From the NCBI GenBank assembly GCA_026826555.1, contig JAKSZT010053928.1:2166440-2230439 (forward strand): a stretch of 64,000 bases of DNA. The letters run 5' to 3'. The notes under the pieces are model-generated. The model saw nothing but the letters and a program-made list of their open reading frames with translations, made no database searches and was not told the origin of the DNA. Shown in pieces: positions 1 to 11,900 of the stretch (the first letter of the stretch is position 1; every line of letters begins with the position of its first letter). The DNA is from Tolypeutes matacus. Lineage: Eukaryota; Chordata; Mammalia; Cingulata; Chlamyphoridae. A program made the position numbers and the translations under genes.

Positions 1-330
1 GTTATATCTTCCTGGAGGATCGTCCCTTTTATTAATATATAATGGCCTTCCGCATCTCTTATCACTTTTTTGCATTTGAAGTCTGTTTTGTCTGATATTA
101 GTATAGCTACCCCTGCTCTTTTCTGTTTACTATTCGTGTGGAGTATCTTTTTCCAACCTTTTACTTTCAGCCGGCTTGTATCCTTGGGTCTGAGGTGAGT
201 TTCTTGTAAGCAGCATATGGATGGCTCATGTTTTTTTTATCCATTCTGTCAGCCTGTATCTTTTGATTGGGGAATTTAATCCATTCACATTCAATGATAT
301 TACTGAAAATGCACTATTTATTTCCTCCAT
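1..330 (-). pseudogene. L1 ORF2 start (endonuclease N-terminus), frameshifted at an A8 run
   Basis: On the minus strand ORF2 begins with ATG at 330 and reads [19 protein letters not shown], the first strand of the AP-endonuclease with its conserved Asn. A run of eight A (238-231) then pushes the frame to TGA at 228-226. The expected continuation, including the conserved QETHL motif and then [12 protein letters not shown], is present in the next frame and remains open towards base 1. One A fewer would restore the frame. The same A8 and TGA occur in the other young L1. Confidence 0.85.
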
Positions 331-411
331 TTTATTCTTTGGTTTTCATATGTCATCTTATTTTTGTCTTTCTTTTTACTCTTCTGGTTATCCTTTCTGC
401 TTTTCTTTCTT

Positions 412-1416
412 CTATACTCTCCTCCAAGCCTCTCTCTCCTGTCTTTTTCTTTCAGGTTCTAAGGCTTCCTTTAATATTTCCTGCAAAGGTGGATTGTTTT
501 CTGCAAACTCTCTTAGTTTCTGTTTGTTTGTGAATACTTTATATTCACCTTCATATTTGAAGGACAGTTTTGCTGGGTAAAGAATTCTCGGCTGGCAGTT
601 TTTCTCTTTCAGTTTCCTAATTGTATCATACCACTGTCTTCTCGCCTCCATGGTTTCTGAAGAGAAATCTGCACAAGGTCTTACTGGCCGTCCTTTGTAC
701 GCGATCGTTTGCTTCTCTTTTGCTGCTCTGAGAATTTTCTCTTTATCTTTTACATTTGACATTCTGAATAATATGTGTCTTGGCGTAGGTCTATTTGGAT
801 TTATTCTTACTGGGGTACGGTGTGCTTCTTGAACATGTAAGTTCATTTCTTTCGTGAGAGTTGGGAAATTTTCAGCTATTATTTCCTCAAATACTCTTTC
901 TGCCCCTTTTCCTTTCTCTTCTCCTTCTGGAACTCCCATGACACGTATGTTCTTGCGTTTTGTGCTGTCATTCAACTCTCTGAGCCCCTGCTCAATTTTT
1001 TCCATTCTTTTCTCTCTCTGTTCTTTTCTCTCTTCAATTTTAGCTGCTCTGTCTTCAGTATCACTTATTCTTTCTTCTATCATTTCGAGTCTGCTGTTGT
1101 ATGCTTCAAATGTATTATTTACTTCACCTATTGTGTCTTTCATTCCCATGAACTCCGTTACTTTTCTGTTCACGATTTCAAATTCTTCTTTACGTTCGCG
1201 CAATGACTTCTTGATGTCATTGATCTCTTTAACTATATTCTCTTTCATCTCATTAATTTGATTTTGGAAATGTGTGCTCATCTCACTGATTAGTTCTCTC
1301 AAATTCTGCATCTCTTCTGGGACTTCGCTGTATTCCTTTTCTTGGGCCATGTCTTCTATTTTCTTAGTATGGCCTGTAATATTTTGCTGGTGCTTAGGCA
1401 ATTGGTTAGTTTGCAT
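412..1416 (-). CDS. L1 ORF1 protein (RNA-binding chaperone), intact
   Basis: A 334-aa frame, close to the ~338 aa of human L1 ORF1p. The order is as in the family: a charged coiled coil of roughly residues 40-155 (many E/K heptads, trimerisation); a non-canonical RRM from about residue 157, starting [14 protein letters not shown]; and a C-terminal domain with [31 protein letters not shown] and the [12 protein letters not shown] end. It binds L1 RNA in trimers and is needed for retrotransposition in cis. It differs from the copy at 23645-24649 by Ser for Asn in the segment ERISDTEDR. The intact frame shows recent insertion. Confidence 0.95.
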   Translation of the reverse strand: MQTNQLPKHQQNITGHTKKIEDMAQEKEYSEVPEEMQNLRELISEMSTHFQNQINEMKENIVKEINDIKKSLRERKEEFEIVNRKVTEFMGMKDTIGEVNNTFEAYNSRLEMIEERISDTEDRAAKIEERKEQREKRMEKIEQGLRELNDSTKRKNIRVMGVPEGEEKGKGAERVFEEIIAENFPTLTKEMNLHVQEAHRTPVRINPNRPTPRHILFRMSNVKDKEKILRAAKEKQTIAYKGRPVRPCADFSSETMEARRQWYDTIRKLKEKNCQPRILYPAKLSFKYEGEYKVFTNKQKLREFAENNPPLQEILKEALEPERKRQEREAWRRV

Positions 1417-1898
1417 TTTACTTAGATGCTCTACCTCTTTCTCTTTAATGGGGTTTTAGTGGCAGGAGGCTGTGAGTTACCACCGCTCTTTGATTTTTGG
1501 CTCAACCTTGATTGTTAGGATTGTTCTGCTGGTTGCTCAAAACTGGGCACTGGACCCAGTAATTGGTTGTAGAGTCGTTTCCTAGGGCCTTGGGCAGGGA
1601 GGCTATAGAGGCCAGGAAAAGCCTCTCTTACTTATTAATTTTCTTACGTGCACTTCCTTGGTCTGCCAGGAGATGGCGCTTGTTGGCAGCTCTCAATTCA
1701 ATTCCTGGTCGGAGCGTATTTGTTGTGACACAGACCAGATCAATGTGATAGAGCTTCCTGTCTGGGGGCTAGGAGCCCTGTGATTCAAACTTTCTGAAAC
1801 AGTTTTCCAGACTTCTCTGGTAGTGCTCCCCTTTTCCCAGCTAGGAAATATTTCCACTCCCTTCTGAATCCTCAACAATCAGTCCCTGTTAGTAGAGG

Positions 1899-2255
1899 AT
1901 GAGATTGGTAGGTTTGTATATCTTTAGCCCCTTGCAGGCTCCAAGGCAAACAATGGCGCAGCCCTACCTAGCCTGGAAGGGCTCTCAGGACAGGGCAGAC
2001 CAAACCTGGGAGTCCAAAGCAGGGTCAGCCCCAGGCTCTCTCTCCCCTCTCCTGTGGAGTCCTCAACAATTAGTCCAGGCTAAAAGAGAGGGAGGTTGGG
2101 AGGGTCGGATTTCTCCAGTCCTTTCTAGGCTCCCAGGGCAAACCGCTGTGTGGAAGGGTCCGTGGGGCTCCGTAGCCCAAATTTCAGGTCAGATCCTGAA
2201 TCAGCCTAAGACTGTGTCCCTCTCTCTCCCCTTTCCGGAAGTGGCAGATCCCTGA
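1899..2255 (+). other. 118-codon antisense ORF in L1 5' UTR (copy 1)
   Basis: Opposite to L1 transcription, in the 5' UTR, an uninterrupted frame starts [17 protein letters not shown] and ends FPEVADP. Its translation is identical to that of the ORF in the other young L1 (23162-22806). The start context (AGG ATG A, purine at -3) is reasonable. Primate L1s carry an unrelated antisense frame, ORF0, in the same place. No domain is recognised. The region is GC-rich, so chance openness is possible. Confidence 0.5.
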
Positions 2256-2540
2256 AACCCCCTTTGTCTGTGGTCACAGGCTCAGAGGCCCGAGAATTCT
2301 GAAGAGTGTGGGGGAGGGTGCCGGCAGCAGCAGAAGCTGCTACTTGCAACTCACAGTTCTGTTGTCGCGATTTCCCTCTTCTGTCCCTCTCTCCTCTGGG
2401 TGGTGTGCAGCCTTCACCTGCTGTCCTAAACCCTAGAAGATCTTTTTCGAGGCTGTTTCAGTTTGTCCTCTAGCTATTTTTCTGGAGAAGAGATTCCTGT
2501 GTCTTACTAGTCCGCCATCTTCCCGGAAGTCCCCCAAATT

Positions 2541-2604
2541 TTATTTATTTATTTTTTTTTTTTTTTGATTTTTTTTTTTTTGATTTTTTTCCAAATTTTA
2601 TTTT
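2541..2604. repeat. T-rich low-complexity tract beside L1
   Basis: T-runs with GA interruptions lie directly outside the L1 5' end. The short string ccaaattttattt occurs both at the L1 edge (about 2533-2545) and at the far side of the T-tract (about 2590-2602), which looks like a local duplication. Confidence 0.7.
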
Positions 2605-4007
2605 AATACCAGTTATATACAACATACTTATGTTATAGATTTCCAAGCTATTGTTATAGTCATTTTTACTACCAAAAAACATTTATATGACTATTTCTAC
2701 CAAAAGACATTTGATATAGCTATAGAAGATGAATGTCTATAAAGATGTAATAAATAGCAAATAAAGCTTTTAAAAGATTATCAATCTAAAAAGCAATAAA
2801 TTTCTATTAAAAAGCCAAGAAAACATTAGAATTTCTAAGCAAATCATTGAAATTAAATGTTAATTTACACCCAGGTTAAACTGGTTCACAGGACAGCTGA
2901 TTGTGACCTATTAAAACTGTAAAAATGTTTTTACCTACATTACAGATTCTTCTCCAAATTACACACACACAAAAATTCTGTCTTAATGAACAATGAAACA
3001 TGAATTACTCAATTTGCCTATGTATATGTATATATACTCTTTATATTCATTTCTATGCTTTACAAATATTTTCATTAACTTTTTTTTTTTTAAACGTGTT
3101 GCAAGCATCTTTAATAAAAAATTATATGCTGAAATGGATATAAGTTGGATAGAAAATGTAAATTTTAAAAGGGAGAGCAATTTAGTTAGATTTTATATAG
3201 ACAATGATAAGAAAGAGACAGTATGGCACAAACACTTATAGAGGAAAATAATTCATCTGATATAGTGGAAATAAATTTTTTTTAAAAATTCTAATAATTA
3301 TTTTATAAGTGGAACATTCAGACATAATAAACTCACAAAGCATGAAATATTTCTTTTTACCATGCAATTTCCATTAAGACATTCATTATTTCTGAGTGAA
3401 AAATTCCTCTTTGGGAATTTCCCATATCCCATTTGCACAAATTCCCACACATAACAAGTTGACTATGAAAACCATCATATTTCCAGTGAGAGATACTCAG
3501 AGAAATAGAATCCAAGGGCAGAGGATAAAATGAGATTTGATTGACAAACTATTGTTATCTCAATGGAGGGCAACATTATCAAAGTCACCAGACACCAGAT
3601 ACATCAATTTTAGTGCTGCAGAATAATTAATTGGAATTCGGTGGCATGGAGGATGGGATCTTTGCAAAAGGCAGCAGCAGGAGAGTAGGTACTGCTAAAA
3701 ATAGAAAAGAATGAGAAGAATAGAATCCAAGAGAAAAGAAATTGCACCCTCTCAAAATTAGAATTAAAAGGAAAAAAAATCCACCATCCAACTCAGGATT
3801 ACATGGTAAAATTAAACACAAGAGGCTTTATAACAGACACACCATATATACAGTAATTTCCAGACATGTTGAAGGCATGGCTTGGAAAAGGGTTTTAAAC
3901 ATATGGTATGGTCTGTAGTTGGGGGGGGAATAATGTCATGATATTTTATCTTCATTAACTTTTAAAAGTAAAATTCACAATAGTCCTTGTCCATCCAACA
4001 AATTTTT
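2605..4007. other. Intron 8 of MTX2, no feature recognised
   Basis: AT-rich DNA with short A/T runs and no convincing coding frame, RNA gene or recognisable repeat family. Short ORFs here have unusual amino-acid composition and look like chance. Confidence 0.6.
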
Positions 4008-4020
4008 TATCATTTAGTTT

Positions 4021-4118
4021 GTTTGTTTTTTTTTTTTTTACTGGGAGGTCCCGGGGATCGAACCCTGGTCCCTCCTATGGGAGACGGACGCCGAACCATT
4101 TGAGCCACATCCGTGCCC
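4021..4118 (-). mobile_element. DAS-type SINE, short monomer
   Basis: On the minus strand: a tRNA-like head (ggatgtggctcaaatggttc; B-box-like ggttcgatcccc) then gggacctccc and a poly(A) tail. Flanked by a perfect 13-bp duplication tatcatttagttt (4008-4020 and 4119-4131). Confidence 0.93.
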
Positions 4119-4248
4119 TATCATTTAGTTTTATTCACTTTTCTTTACAGACAACTACAGTTACACTAGCAGCATATTCACATTTTAATAGTATTCTATA
4201 AATTTAAAATCTTGTTAATATTTCATAGTTCTTAACTACCTCTTTTAG

Positions 4249-4343
4249 GGGGACGGATGTGGCTCAAATGGTTGGGCGTCCGTCTCCCATATGGAGAGAC
4301 CCGGGTTCGATACCCGGGACCTCCCGGTAAAAAAAAAAAAAAA
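4249..4343 (+). mobile_element. DAS-type SINE, short monomer
   Basis: Plus-strand copy of the same short type (gacggatgtggctcaaatgg, ggttcgatacccgggacctc, A17 tail). A perfect 15-bp duplication aactacctcttttag lies at 4234-4248 and 4344-4358. It is inserted in an L2 3' end and faces away from the SINE at 4021-4118, 130 bp away. Confidence 0.94.
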
Positions 4344-4358
4344 AACTACCTCTTTTAG

Positions 4359-4520
4359 ATCTTTTATATTATATAGTAATGACTGGTTTACATGTCTGTC
4401 TTTAAAAGATATTGTTAATGGCAAAGACTGTACCTTAGAAATCTTGGCCTCCCAGAACCTAACACTGTGCCTAACACCCAGGAAGTGTTAAATAAATGTT
4501 TGGTGAGTGCAAAAGCGAAT
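4359..4520 (+). repeat. L2 LINE 3'-end fragment
   Basis: Ends with the L2 hallmark (aacactgtgcctaacaccca, gtgttaaataaatgtttggtgag). It is an old fossil interrupted by the SINE at 4249. Confidence 0.65.
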
Positions 4521-5559
4521 TTTAAACCAGTTAAATCTTTTCATAAATAAGTATTCATTAAGTCATCATAATTCAGTTTTATATATTCTTTATCTATCTA
4601 ACTTATTAGGCTATATGAAAAATAATCCTATGCTAAAACATGATAATTTCACTGTTAATTAATGGTCTCTTCTTGATTTAAAAAAAAAAATCCTCTATGA
4701 TAAAATCCAATGATATTGATGAGAAAATAACTAAAAAATTAAAATTTCTTACTGCTTATTGAAGAAATACAGTTGTGTTCCCAGTCTTTGAGAAAGAGCT
4801 TGACAGCACTGGTCTACATCTTCCAAGACCTAACATAGGCAACAGAGCCCAAAGAAAAATATTTAAATTAGCAAAACAATAAAACTGACTAAAACTTAAT
4901 TTTGATCACATTTTACAAAAATAGAGAGTAGAGGAAGCTTTTACAATGTATTTCAATCAGACCACATAAGTAATACTTTCTATATAAGAAACTGGATGAA
5001 AACTAAAAAGTGAATGTTCTTTAAATGCAAATGTATTTGAGTTATTTAAAAGGTTACCATCAAAAACAGTTCTCCGCCCAAAACTCCACTCCCCACAAAA
5101 ATGTCCATATATTTCAAATGACATATATTAGATTTATATTTTTAAATCTACTTTAGAGAAGATACTGCTGACCCACCATGAGTAAAAACCATTTGAGTTG
5201 TTTTCCCACTATGAATGATGGATTTTATTTACTCCATCCCTATTCATTTACTGAATGCCCCTTGTGGCCAATGGCACACATCAGTAAGATGGCTGGCTAG
5301 GATTAGGTGTAACCTTGGTAAAAAGAGACATTAACTAAATTAACGATACTCAAATTCATGATCTTGACAAGATATATTTCTTTTAAATTTTGCTACTTCA
5401 GTAAATTTAAGACCAAAGAAAAATAGAAATATTAAGCACTGTATTAACAGGGTTTTTTTTTTTTAAGCCCTGATGCTGCAGATCTAAATTTATTGACATA
5501 GAAGATGCCTTCAATGTGAGGAAATAATCAAGTTATAAAGTAGGAGGTATAATATGAAC

Positions 5560-5740
5560 TCATTTAAGAAAAATGTTAAGAGACATCTAGGAGAATGTTC
5601 TCCAAATCATTAACAGTGGCAATCTTGGTGGTGGGATTTCAGGAAATTGTTATCTCACTTTGAACTTTTCTGTATTATATATCTATTTTTTTTACAATAA
5701 GCATGTGTGATTTTTATAAAGTGAATAAAACTACATTATG
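5560..5740 (+). repeat. Old L1/HAL1-type 3'-end fragment
   Basis: Contains the familiar mammalian LINE 3' segment (aacagtggcaatcttggtggtggga, tttctgtattat, acaataagcatgtgtgattttt). Heavily diverged and non-coding. Confidence 0.5.
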
Positions 5741-5873
5741 TCAGAGAAAATAACAGCAAAGTTTTGCTAATTTTACATTATTTGAGGATTTTTTTTAAAG
5801 GAGGGTCACTACAAGGAATGATTTCTTTAATGCATAAAAGCTGAGAATTTTGTCAACTTCCACTTGAACTGAC

Positions 5874-5999
5874 CTGGTCCAGAGTCTTGTTACCCCATCC
5901 AATAGCTTTCATCTTACGCTTGACTTCCCATTGTTTCTGATAGGCCAAAATATGGTTCAGAGGCCAAGGGTAAGGAGATCCATACCTAGCATGAGTGAT
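5874..5999 (-). CDS. MTX2: MTX2 coding exon 8
   Basis: 126 bp (42 codons), acceptor gctttag and donor gtcagt. Encodes [33 protein letters not shown] and GWGNKTLDQ, residues 140-181. Asn in GWGNK replaces a Lys that I remember from human. This is the last MTX2 exon I can find. The following exon, which should begin VLEDVDQC, was looked for in 1-5870 and not seen. Confidence 0.96.
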
Positions 6000-8900
6000 C
6001 TAAAGCAAAAAGAATTTGTTAAAAACATGTCCTTCCTAAAAACAAAGCCTCACAAATAGAATTCTGAGGGAAATATATTTTCAGAGAACACAAATAGCAC
6101 TATCTGAAAAAAATACATAGCTTACAATCTAAAAAAATTAAAATTTTAAACCATTCCCTTAAAAAATATATAAACTTTTATGTACTTTGCAACCAGTTAT
6201 AACAAACAATGACACATAGCTTTCCTAAAATGTATGTGCAAGCAAAATTAAAGTAAGTGAAAAACTATATCACTAATGGTATAAACCACAATGTTTCATT
6301 TATGAGCAGGGACTTGCAATTCTGAGCAAAAGTGTTCTCTCATTAAATTTTAATTAAGATAAATGCTGCAGAACCACTCACCTCCCCTACTGTAGCTTCA
6401 TCACACCACTGAAGATACAACTAGGAACAAAAGAACAGTCACTAAAACTTTAGAATACAAAAGAAAATGGACAAAGAAAGTTATTTCTTGCCAAGATAAT
6501 TTTTTATAAGCCAACTTTATAAAAGTCACACATGAGTTTTTTCCCCTTGGCTAATACTGCTACACAGACTCTTTAATTTAATGGTGACACTTTATAAAAA
6601 TAATATTTCCTATTCATACAGTGCATTTCTAAATACCACTAAAGTATCTTATGGGTATTATTTAATTAAACTTCACAAGGCCAAAATAAAATAGTAAGTG
6701 GGCAAGAATGAAATAAAATAATGAGTGGGTCCTTTTTACAAATTGAAAATTTAGAAATAAAAATGTTAGGCAATTTGTTCAAAGGGAATGATCAAATATT
6801 TTGGGTACCCATCCTAGCCCTAGAATGGCTTGATTATTTTCCCATTTCTCAATAACTTCAAAATAAAGTATAAGAAAGATTATATTTTATGGAGGGGAAA
6901 AGTTATTTTCAAGCACTATTATCTTGCATTATACCTCTGCAGTCAAAAGCATATTGTTGACTAATTCCATGTAGGCTTTCATTTCTGCTTTTTGGACTTC
7001 ATCCAGTCCATCACTAAGAGAATGGCCCTAAGGGGAATTTAAAAAAATTTAGAAGAGCATCATATTAAATATACAAATACTTTCAGTTATCCTACTACCA
7101 AGTAATATAAAATCAATGTTTTTACTATAAATGTCCAGGATTAATTTCCAAAATGTTTCCTAAAACAAAAACATTTTATATGAAAGCATATTTAATACTC
7201 TGCTGCCATTACAAATAAATTAATATTTATTTTTCATAGTAAAAGTGTATCTTTCAATTGACAAAATGACATTAACAATTATTAGTACACAAAAGAAGAA
7301 AATAGAATGGTCAGTAAACTTTGTTGTTGTTTTTTTTAATTAAGAGACTAGCCTTATTAGTAATAAAAGAAATGTCAAAATATTAGCATATGTTGCTTAT
7401 AAAGTTGTCAAGGATGAAAAAATAGTATTAATAAAACACTAAAAGACACTAATTTTTAGATTCTAATACACTATAGTAACTTGTGGATGCATAAAATGGT
7501 ACACCTTTTAGTTCAATCTGACAATCTGTTTAAAGATTTTAATAGTGCATACCCTATGACAATATAATATCACTCAAACATTTCTCCTGAGGAGATAATC
7601 AGACAAATATACAAAAGTATACGCATAAGAATATTTACCTTAGCACTCATTATAACAGCAAAAAAAGTGGCAATAACCTAAATGCCCATTACCAGAAGCT
7701 TGAGTAAATAAATTATAACACATCCATACACTAGAATATTATAGAATAATTTTAAAGGATGATGTATATTTATAGTCATTGACATGGAAAATTTCCAAAC
7801 ATACTGATGATTTTAAAAGACTGCAAAATAACACATATTAGTATAATCTATATTTTCCAAATACACATAGAGAAAGGTCTAAAAGGAAGTTCCCCAAAAT
7901 GTTAATGGTGGCTGTACCATGATAACTATTAAACCTAAACTGAGGGAAGTGGCTGTGGCTCAATTGGTTGGGCTCCCGTCTAGCATATGGGAGGCCCCAG
8001 GTTCGATTCCCAGGGCCTCCTGGTGAAGGCAAGCAGGGCTCGCGCAGCGCGGTGAGTCAATGCAGCAAGATGACTCAACAAAGGGAGACAAGCAGACCCA
8101 GAAAAATGCCAAAAGCAAATGGACGCAGCAAGGGGGTAATAAATAAATAAATATATTAAAAATCTTAAAAAAAAAAAACAAAAAAAAACCTAAACTGAAT
8201 AAATGAGAAGTAGAATAATTCAAATGGTAGATAAACACAGTCGATTTCTAAACATATTCTATTCTCTCTACTCAAAGATATAACAACCTAACAGTTTATA
8301 ACAACTTAGTAGTTTTCATTTGTGACCAAAATTGTCATAAGCATAAAACAGAAAGTTATCTACCATTTTGGAAACCCCAAACTACCACTGATTTACATTA
8401 GGGTGGAAAAAGTGTACTTTAGAAATATATCTCCAGTAGTTCATATTGGCATTTTTAGAAAACTAAGTTAAAATCAATGTAAACATTAAAACACGCTAAA
8501 GAATGATACATGACTTTTTTAGGAATAAGTGTGATTAAATGCATTTAATATCTTTTTCATTACCTTGGCTTTAACAAATTGGACTATTGGACCAAGTTCT
8601 GATACTACTTGATTTCCCACATGAATAAAAGGTACTTTACCTGTTGAGGAAAAAACATGTGAAAACACTTTCCATAAAGTTTGTGCTAATAAAAGAAAAT
8701 TAATATAAACTGGAATGTTTTATTAATATTCAAACTAGAGATTTCATAAAACTGTAACTTTAGAAAGTTAGAGTCAAATACGTTGGTGTTAAATTCTATA
8801 AATTTTTAAATACTATTTATTGACTCAAATCAAAAGAAAAAAGAACAAGTAGATTCATTTCTAGAGATCCCTTAGATATAATAAAACTACAATAGTCCCT

Positions 8901-11900
8901 TTTCAGAACTCACAGTAAAAAATCATTACACAGCAATAAATAATAATTATCCAATTACTAAACCAGGACATTGGTTTATGACCACTGATAAATTTCAAAG
9001 AAATTTAACTGGGCTTTCTCTTCAAAGTACAATAAACCAATCTATATTTTTAACTATATTTAAGAAATCCTTTTTATATCTTCAAATTTTAAATCACTGA
9101 TACCCATTTAAGGTCAATATGTTAAGCACATAATGGGTATGTTAATAAATGTCTTTGACTCAAAAATATCAGAAATTAAGAAAATAAAGTCTTTGAAGGC
9201 ATGCTATGCTACTTTGTGTGCTTTATGATACAAAGTATGTTCCCAACACATGTATAAATAAGGAACAAGTGGTATGCTTACCAAAACTGGCTTCTCTAAA
9301 TAAGTGGACACTGAAAGCTATATTTCACTTTAATATATACTAATACTTGATGAAAGTATCAGAGACGATAGAACAAAATAGTCTCCAAATAGTAAGAAGG
9401 TCTACCCCAAATGCCAGAGGATGAAACCTGCTGTCAGACCCAGTTCAAACAGAGTTCACACTAACAGCAGGCTTCTTCATGCTCCTATTCAATAGAGTCA
9501 CTCCTCTTGGGCTCAGTCAGCCTAAGGGTAATGGATGAGGTACACAGCACCAACAAAAGCTTCTTCTGTAACCACAGGTTAACATACAATACAAAAGACA
9601 AGCCTTTTGGAACACAACTCAGTTGATGTATTTAGAAGACATTTCCATGTTACCAATATCAGAGTAATGAATTCTGCATCCCTTTCTTCTATAGCTTTAT
9701 AAATCTTATTAAAAAGAAAAAAAATCCATTTCTGGGTCAGCATTAGGCCATATTGTTTTTTTTAACTTGGGATATAATCCATATAACTACTATACTGCTA
9801 AAAATAATGCAGGCCCCCTGATTAAAAAATTATCTGAGAATGAGAGCTACTCATGAACAAGTGCCTAGACTGGAGGGTATTTTGGGGCTAAGATTTTTTT
9901 AGAGCAAAGTGTATTTCTCATTTCCAACATCCAGTATGGAATGTTTGGAAGAAAGAGATTATATTTATTTCATTCCTTAAAGATACATTGTAGATTCCAA
10001 AGCAGGGAAACTGTGGGTAGTTTATGAGTTTAAGACTCATCTTATGTATCTTTAAACATAAAGAGATATATAAAGTTCAACACAACAAATCAGATGTGAA
10101 TAATAATGTTTTCTGTCATTAACCTGACTTAAAATGGAACCAATGTTATATTCTTATTATTGCAGGTATCAGGCAAAAGCACAGTGAGACAGCTACTCTC
10201 TGTCACCAATCAATCATTCTTACTATTAAAAAAACAGTGCAGGGTCCATTTTTCATTTCAGGCACAATAATCATATTTAGAACTTTTATAATTCTGAAGA
10301 AAACAAGAAAATGTTGCCAAAGCAAGTTTATTAATTCAAAGAATGTTAGAAACAGAAAGGACCTTGGATGCCATCTAATCCAACCACCTCATATTAGAGA
10401 AGAAATCACTGAGGCTCAGAGAAGAGAAGTGAAATGTCCCAAGGAAATAGTTAATATGTAACAAAATCACAGGAGGACCAGAGTAAAAATTTCCTAACTC
10501 TTAGTCAAGCGGCCTTCTCACTATTCCATGCTGCTCTCTGCTCTAAAACTCTACAGCAACAAGAACAAGCAAATAAAATTAAAAACATTTTACCAAGCAC
10601 CCTAAATAATATGATGAAAGGGAATAGAATAAGAATTTGAGATATGATGAAATTTAAGAATCTTAGCAGAAACTTAGTGTAGACTCCTATGAATGTATGA
10701 ATGCATATATGTGTGTATTGTATTCCTCTGTAATATTTATCTGTTTTTCTTTCATAAAGTCTATTCATGATAATAAGGACAGTATAGTCATTTTATGAAA
10801 CAGGTAAAAAAAACTATCTGGCTTCTCCTCACATGCCGAAGAGTTTAATTTTGGTATTAGTTTACTAATCTTCTTATATGTATAATATGCAAACTTTTTA
10901 TATGATTATTATACAGAGGTAAAAGATGAACAGATAGGAAAATAATTCATCTGGCCAGAATTTAGTAGTTTATAAAACCTATGTAGAAAATCATCACAAA
11001 AATAAGTCAATAAATGACTCAGAATCTAAAATATTTATGCTTATAAGTCTAAAAATTCTTTTGTGGAAATGTTTTAAAAATGATTATCTATAAACTTATA
11101 AATGTAGATGGCATTCATATAAAATGTTCAGTGTATATGGGAAAGGTGTCTTGATACCTTTTGACAATTATTAGCACCCTTACGAACTCCAAATAAAAAA
11201 AAAAACGTTTAATACAAGTGATCTCCAAGTTATCCTCACAATGAAGAGCTTATAGATAAAGGTCTCCCTAAAAAATAATATAACACACTTACACCAACTG
11301 GCTATACGCAACAGATAAATTCATTTAAGAGTGGCTCTATGTGTTATTATTTCTCCACTAAACCTATAATTATAATAATTCATATCAATTATATTTAATT
11401 TAACAGCTTTGTGGCATTATATTTTCATGTCAAAAGTTATCTGAATCATATGTACTTAAAAGGGTACTTTAATCTACTAATACATGACACTGCAGAAAAG
11501 GTAATACTTATAAAAAATGGGGGAAAAAGCTGAAAGTTGAATAAAAAATATCCTAAAATCTGTTAAAATAAAACAGAAAAAAGAAAGAATTAGAAACCAA
11601 ACATTTTAAGTGATGAATTTAACTCAAATCTATAACAAGTTAATTATAACACAATCTCTCATCTTCCACCTGTACAATGGGAGAAATTAATTTAGAGAAG
11701 GGTGTTACATAATGAATGGATTCATTTAGTGAATATTAAATTTTGTTTACTGAAGAGAAAGCAGTTCTATGTAAGGAAGACTGGGGAAATTTGGGATGAC
11801 ATGTTTCCTTAATATTTACTATTAAATATTAAAACAATTCCTTTAACATTCCAGTAACTATTTCTGACCACAGAGTTGACACAGTAGACATGCCTCTTCT

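Larger units (their letters stand above)
1..2533 (-). mobile_element. Young L1, 5' part, same sense as MTX2 (runs off left edge)
   Basis: Reading the minus strand from 2533 gives the L1 5' UTR (2533-1417, GC-rich, starting GGGACTTCCGGGAAGATGGCGG), an intact ORF1 (1416-412), an 81-bp spacer and the start of ORF2 (330 onward). ORF2 leaves the window at base 1. The sequence is almost identical to the other young L1 at 22528-28942; the two ORF1 proteins differ by one residue. The element is therefore very recent. It lies in intron 8 of MTX2 in the gene's own orientation. Its other end and target-site duplication are outside the window. A T-rich tract follows at 2541-2589. Confidence 0.95.

Noticed and set aside
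221..580. Frames of 119, 88, 135 and similar codons on the strand opposite to L1 ORF1 (also at 24481-24840 and 23800-24207)
   Set aside because: They are mirror frames of the L1 ORF1 coding sequence, Phe/Ser/Leu-rich because ORF1 is Lys/Glu-rich. Their presence in both copies only reflects the shared L1.
1..5870. The ninth coding exon of MTX2
   Set aside because: I looked on the minus strand for the expected continuation after LDQ (VLEDVDQC...) and saw no matching segment with splice sites. It most likely lies left of the window.
7944..8030. tRNA genes suggested by A-box and B-box-like sequences in many places
   Set aside because: Each is followed by SINE body or A tail and flanked by target-site duplications, and none folds into a clean cloverleaf with CCA-side pairing. 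They are SINE heads.
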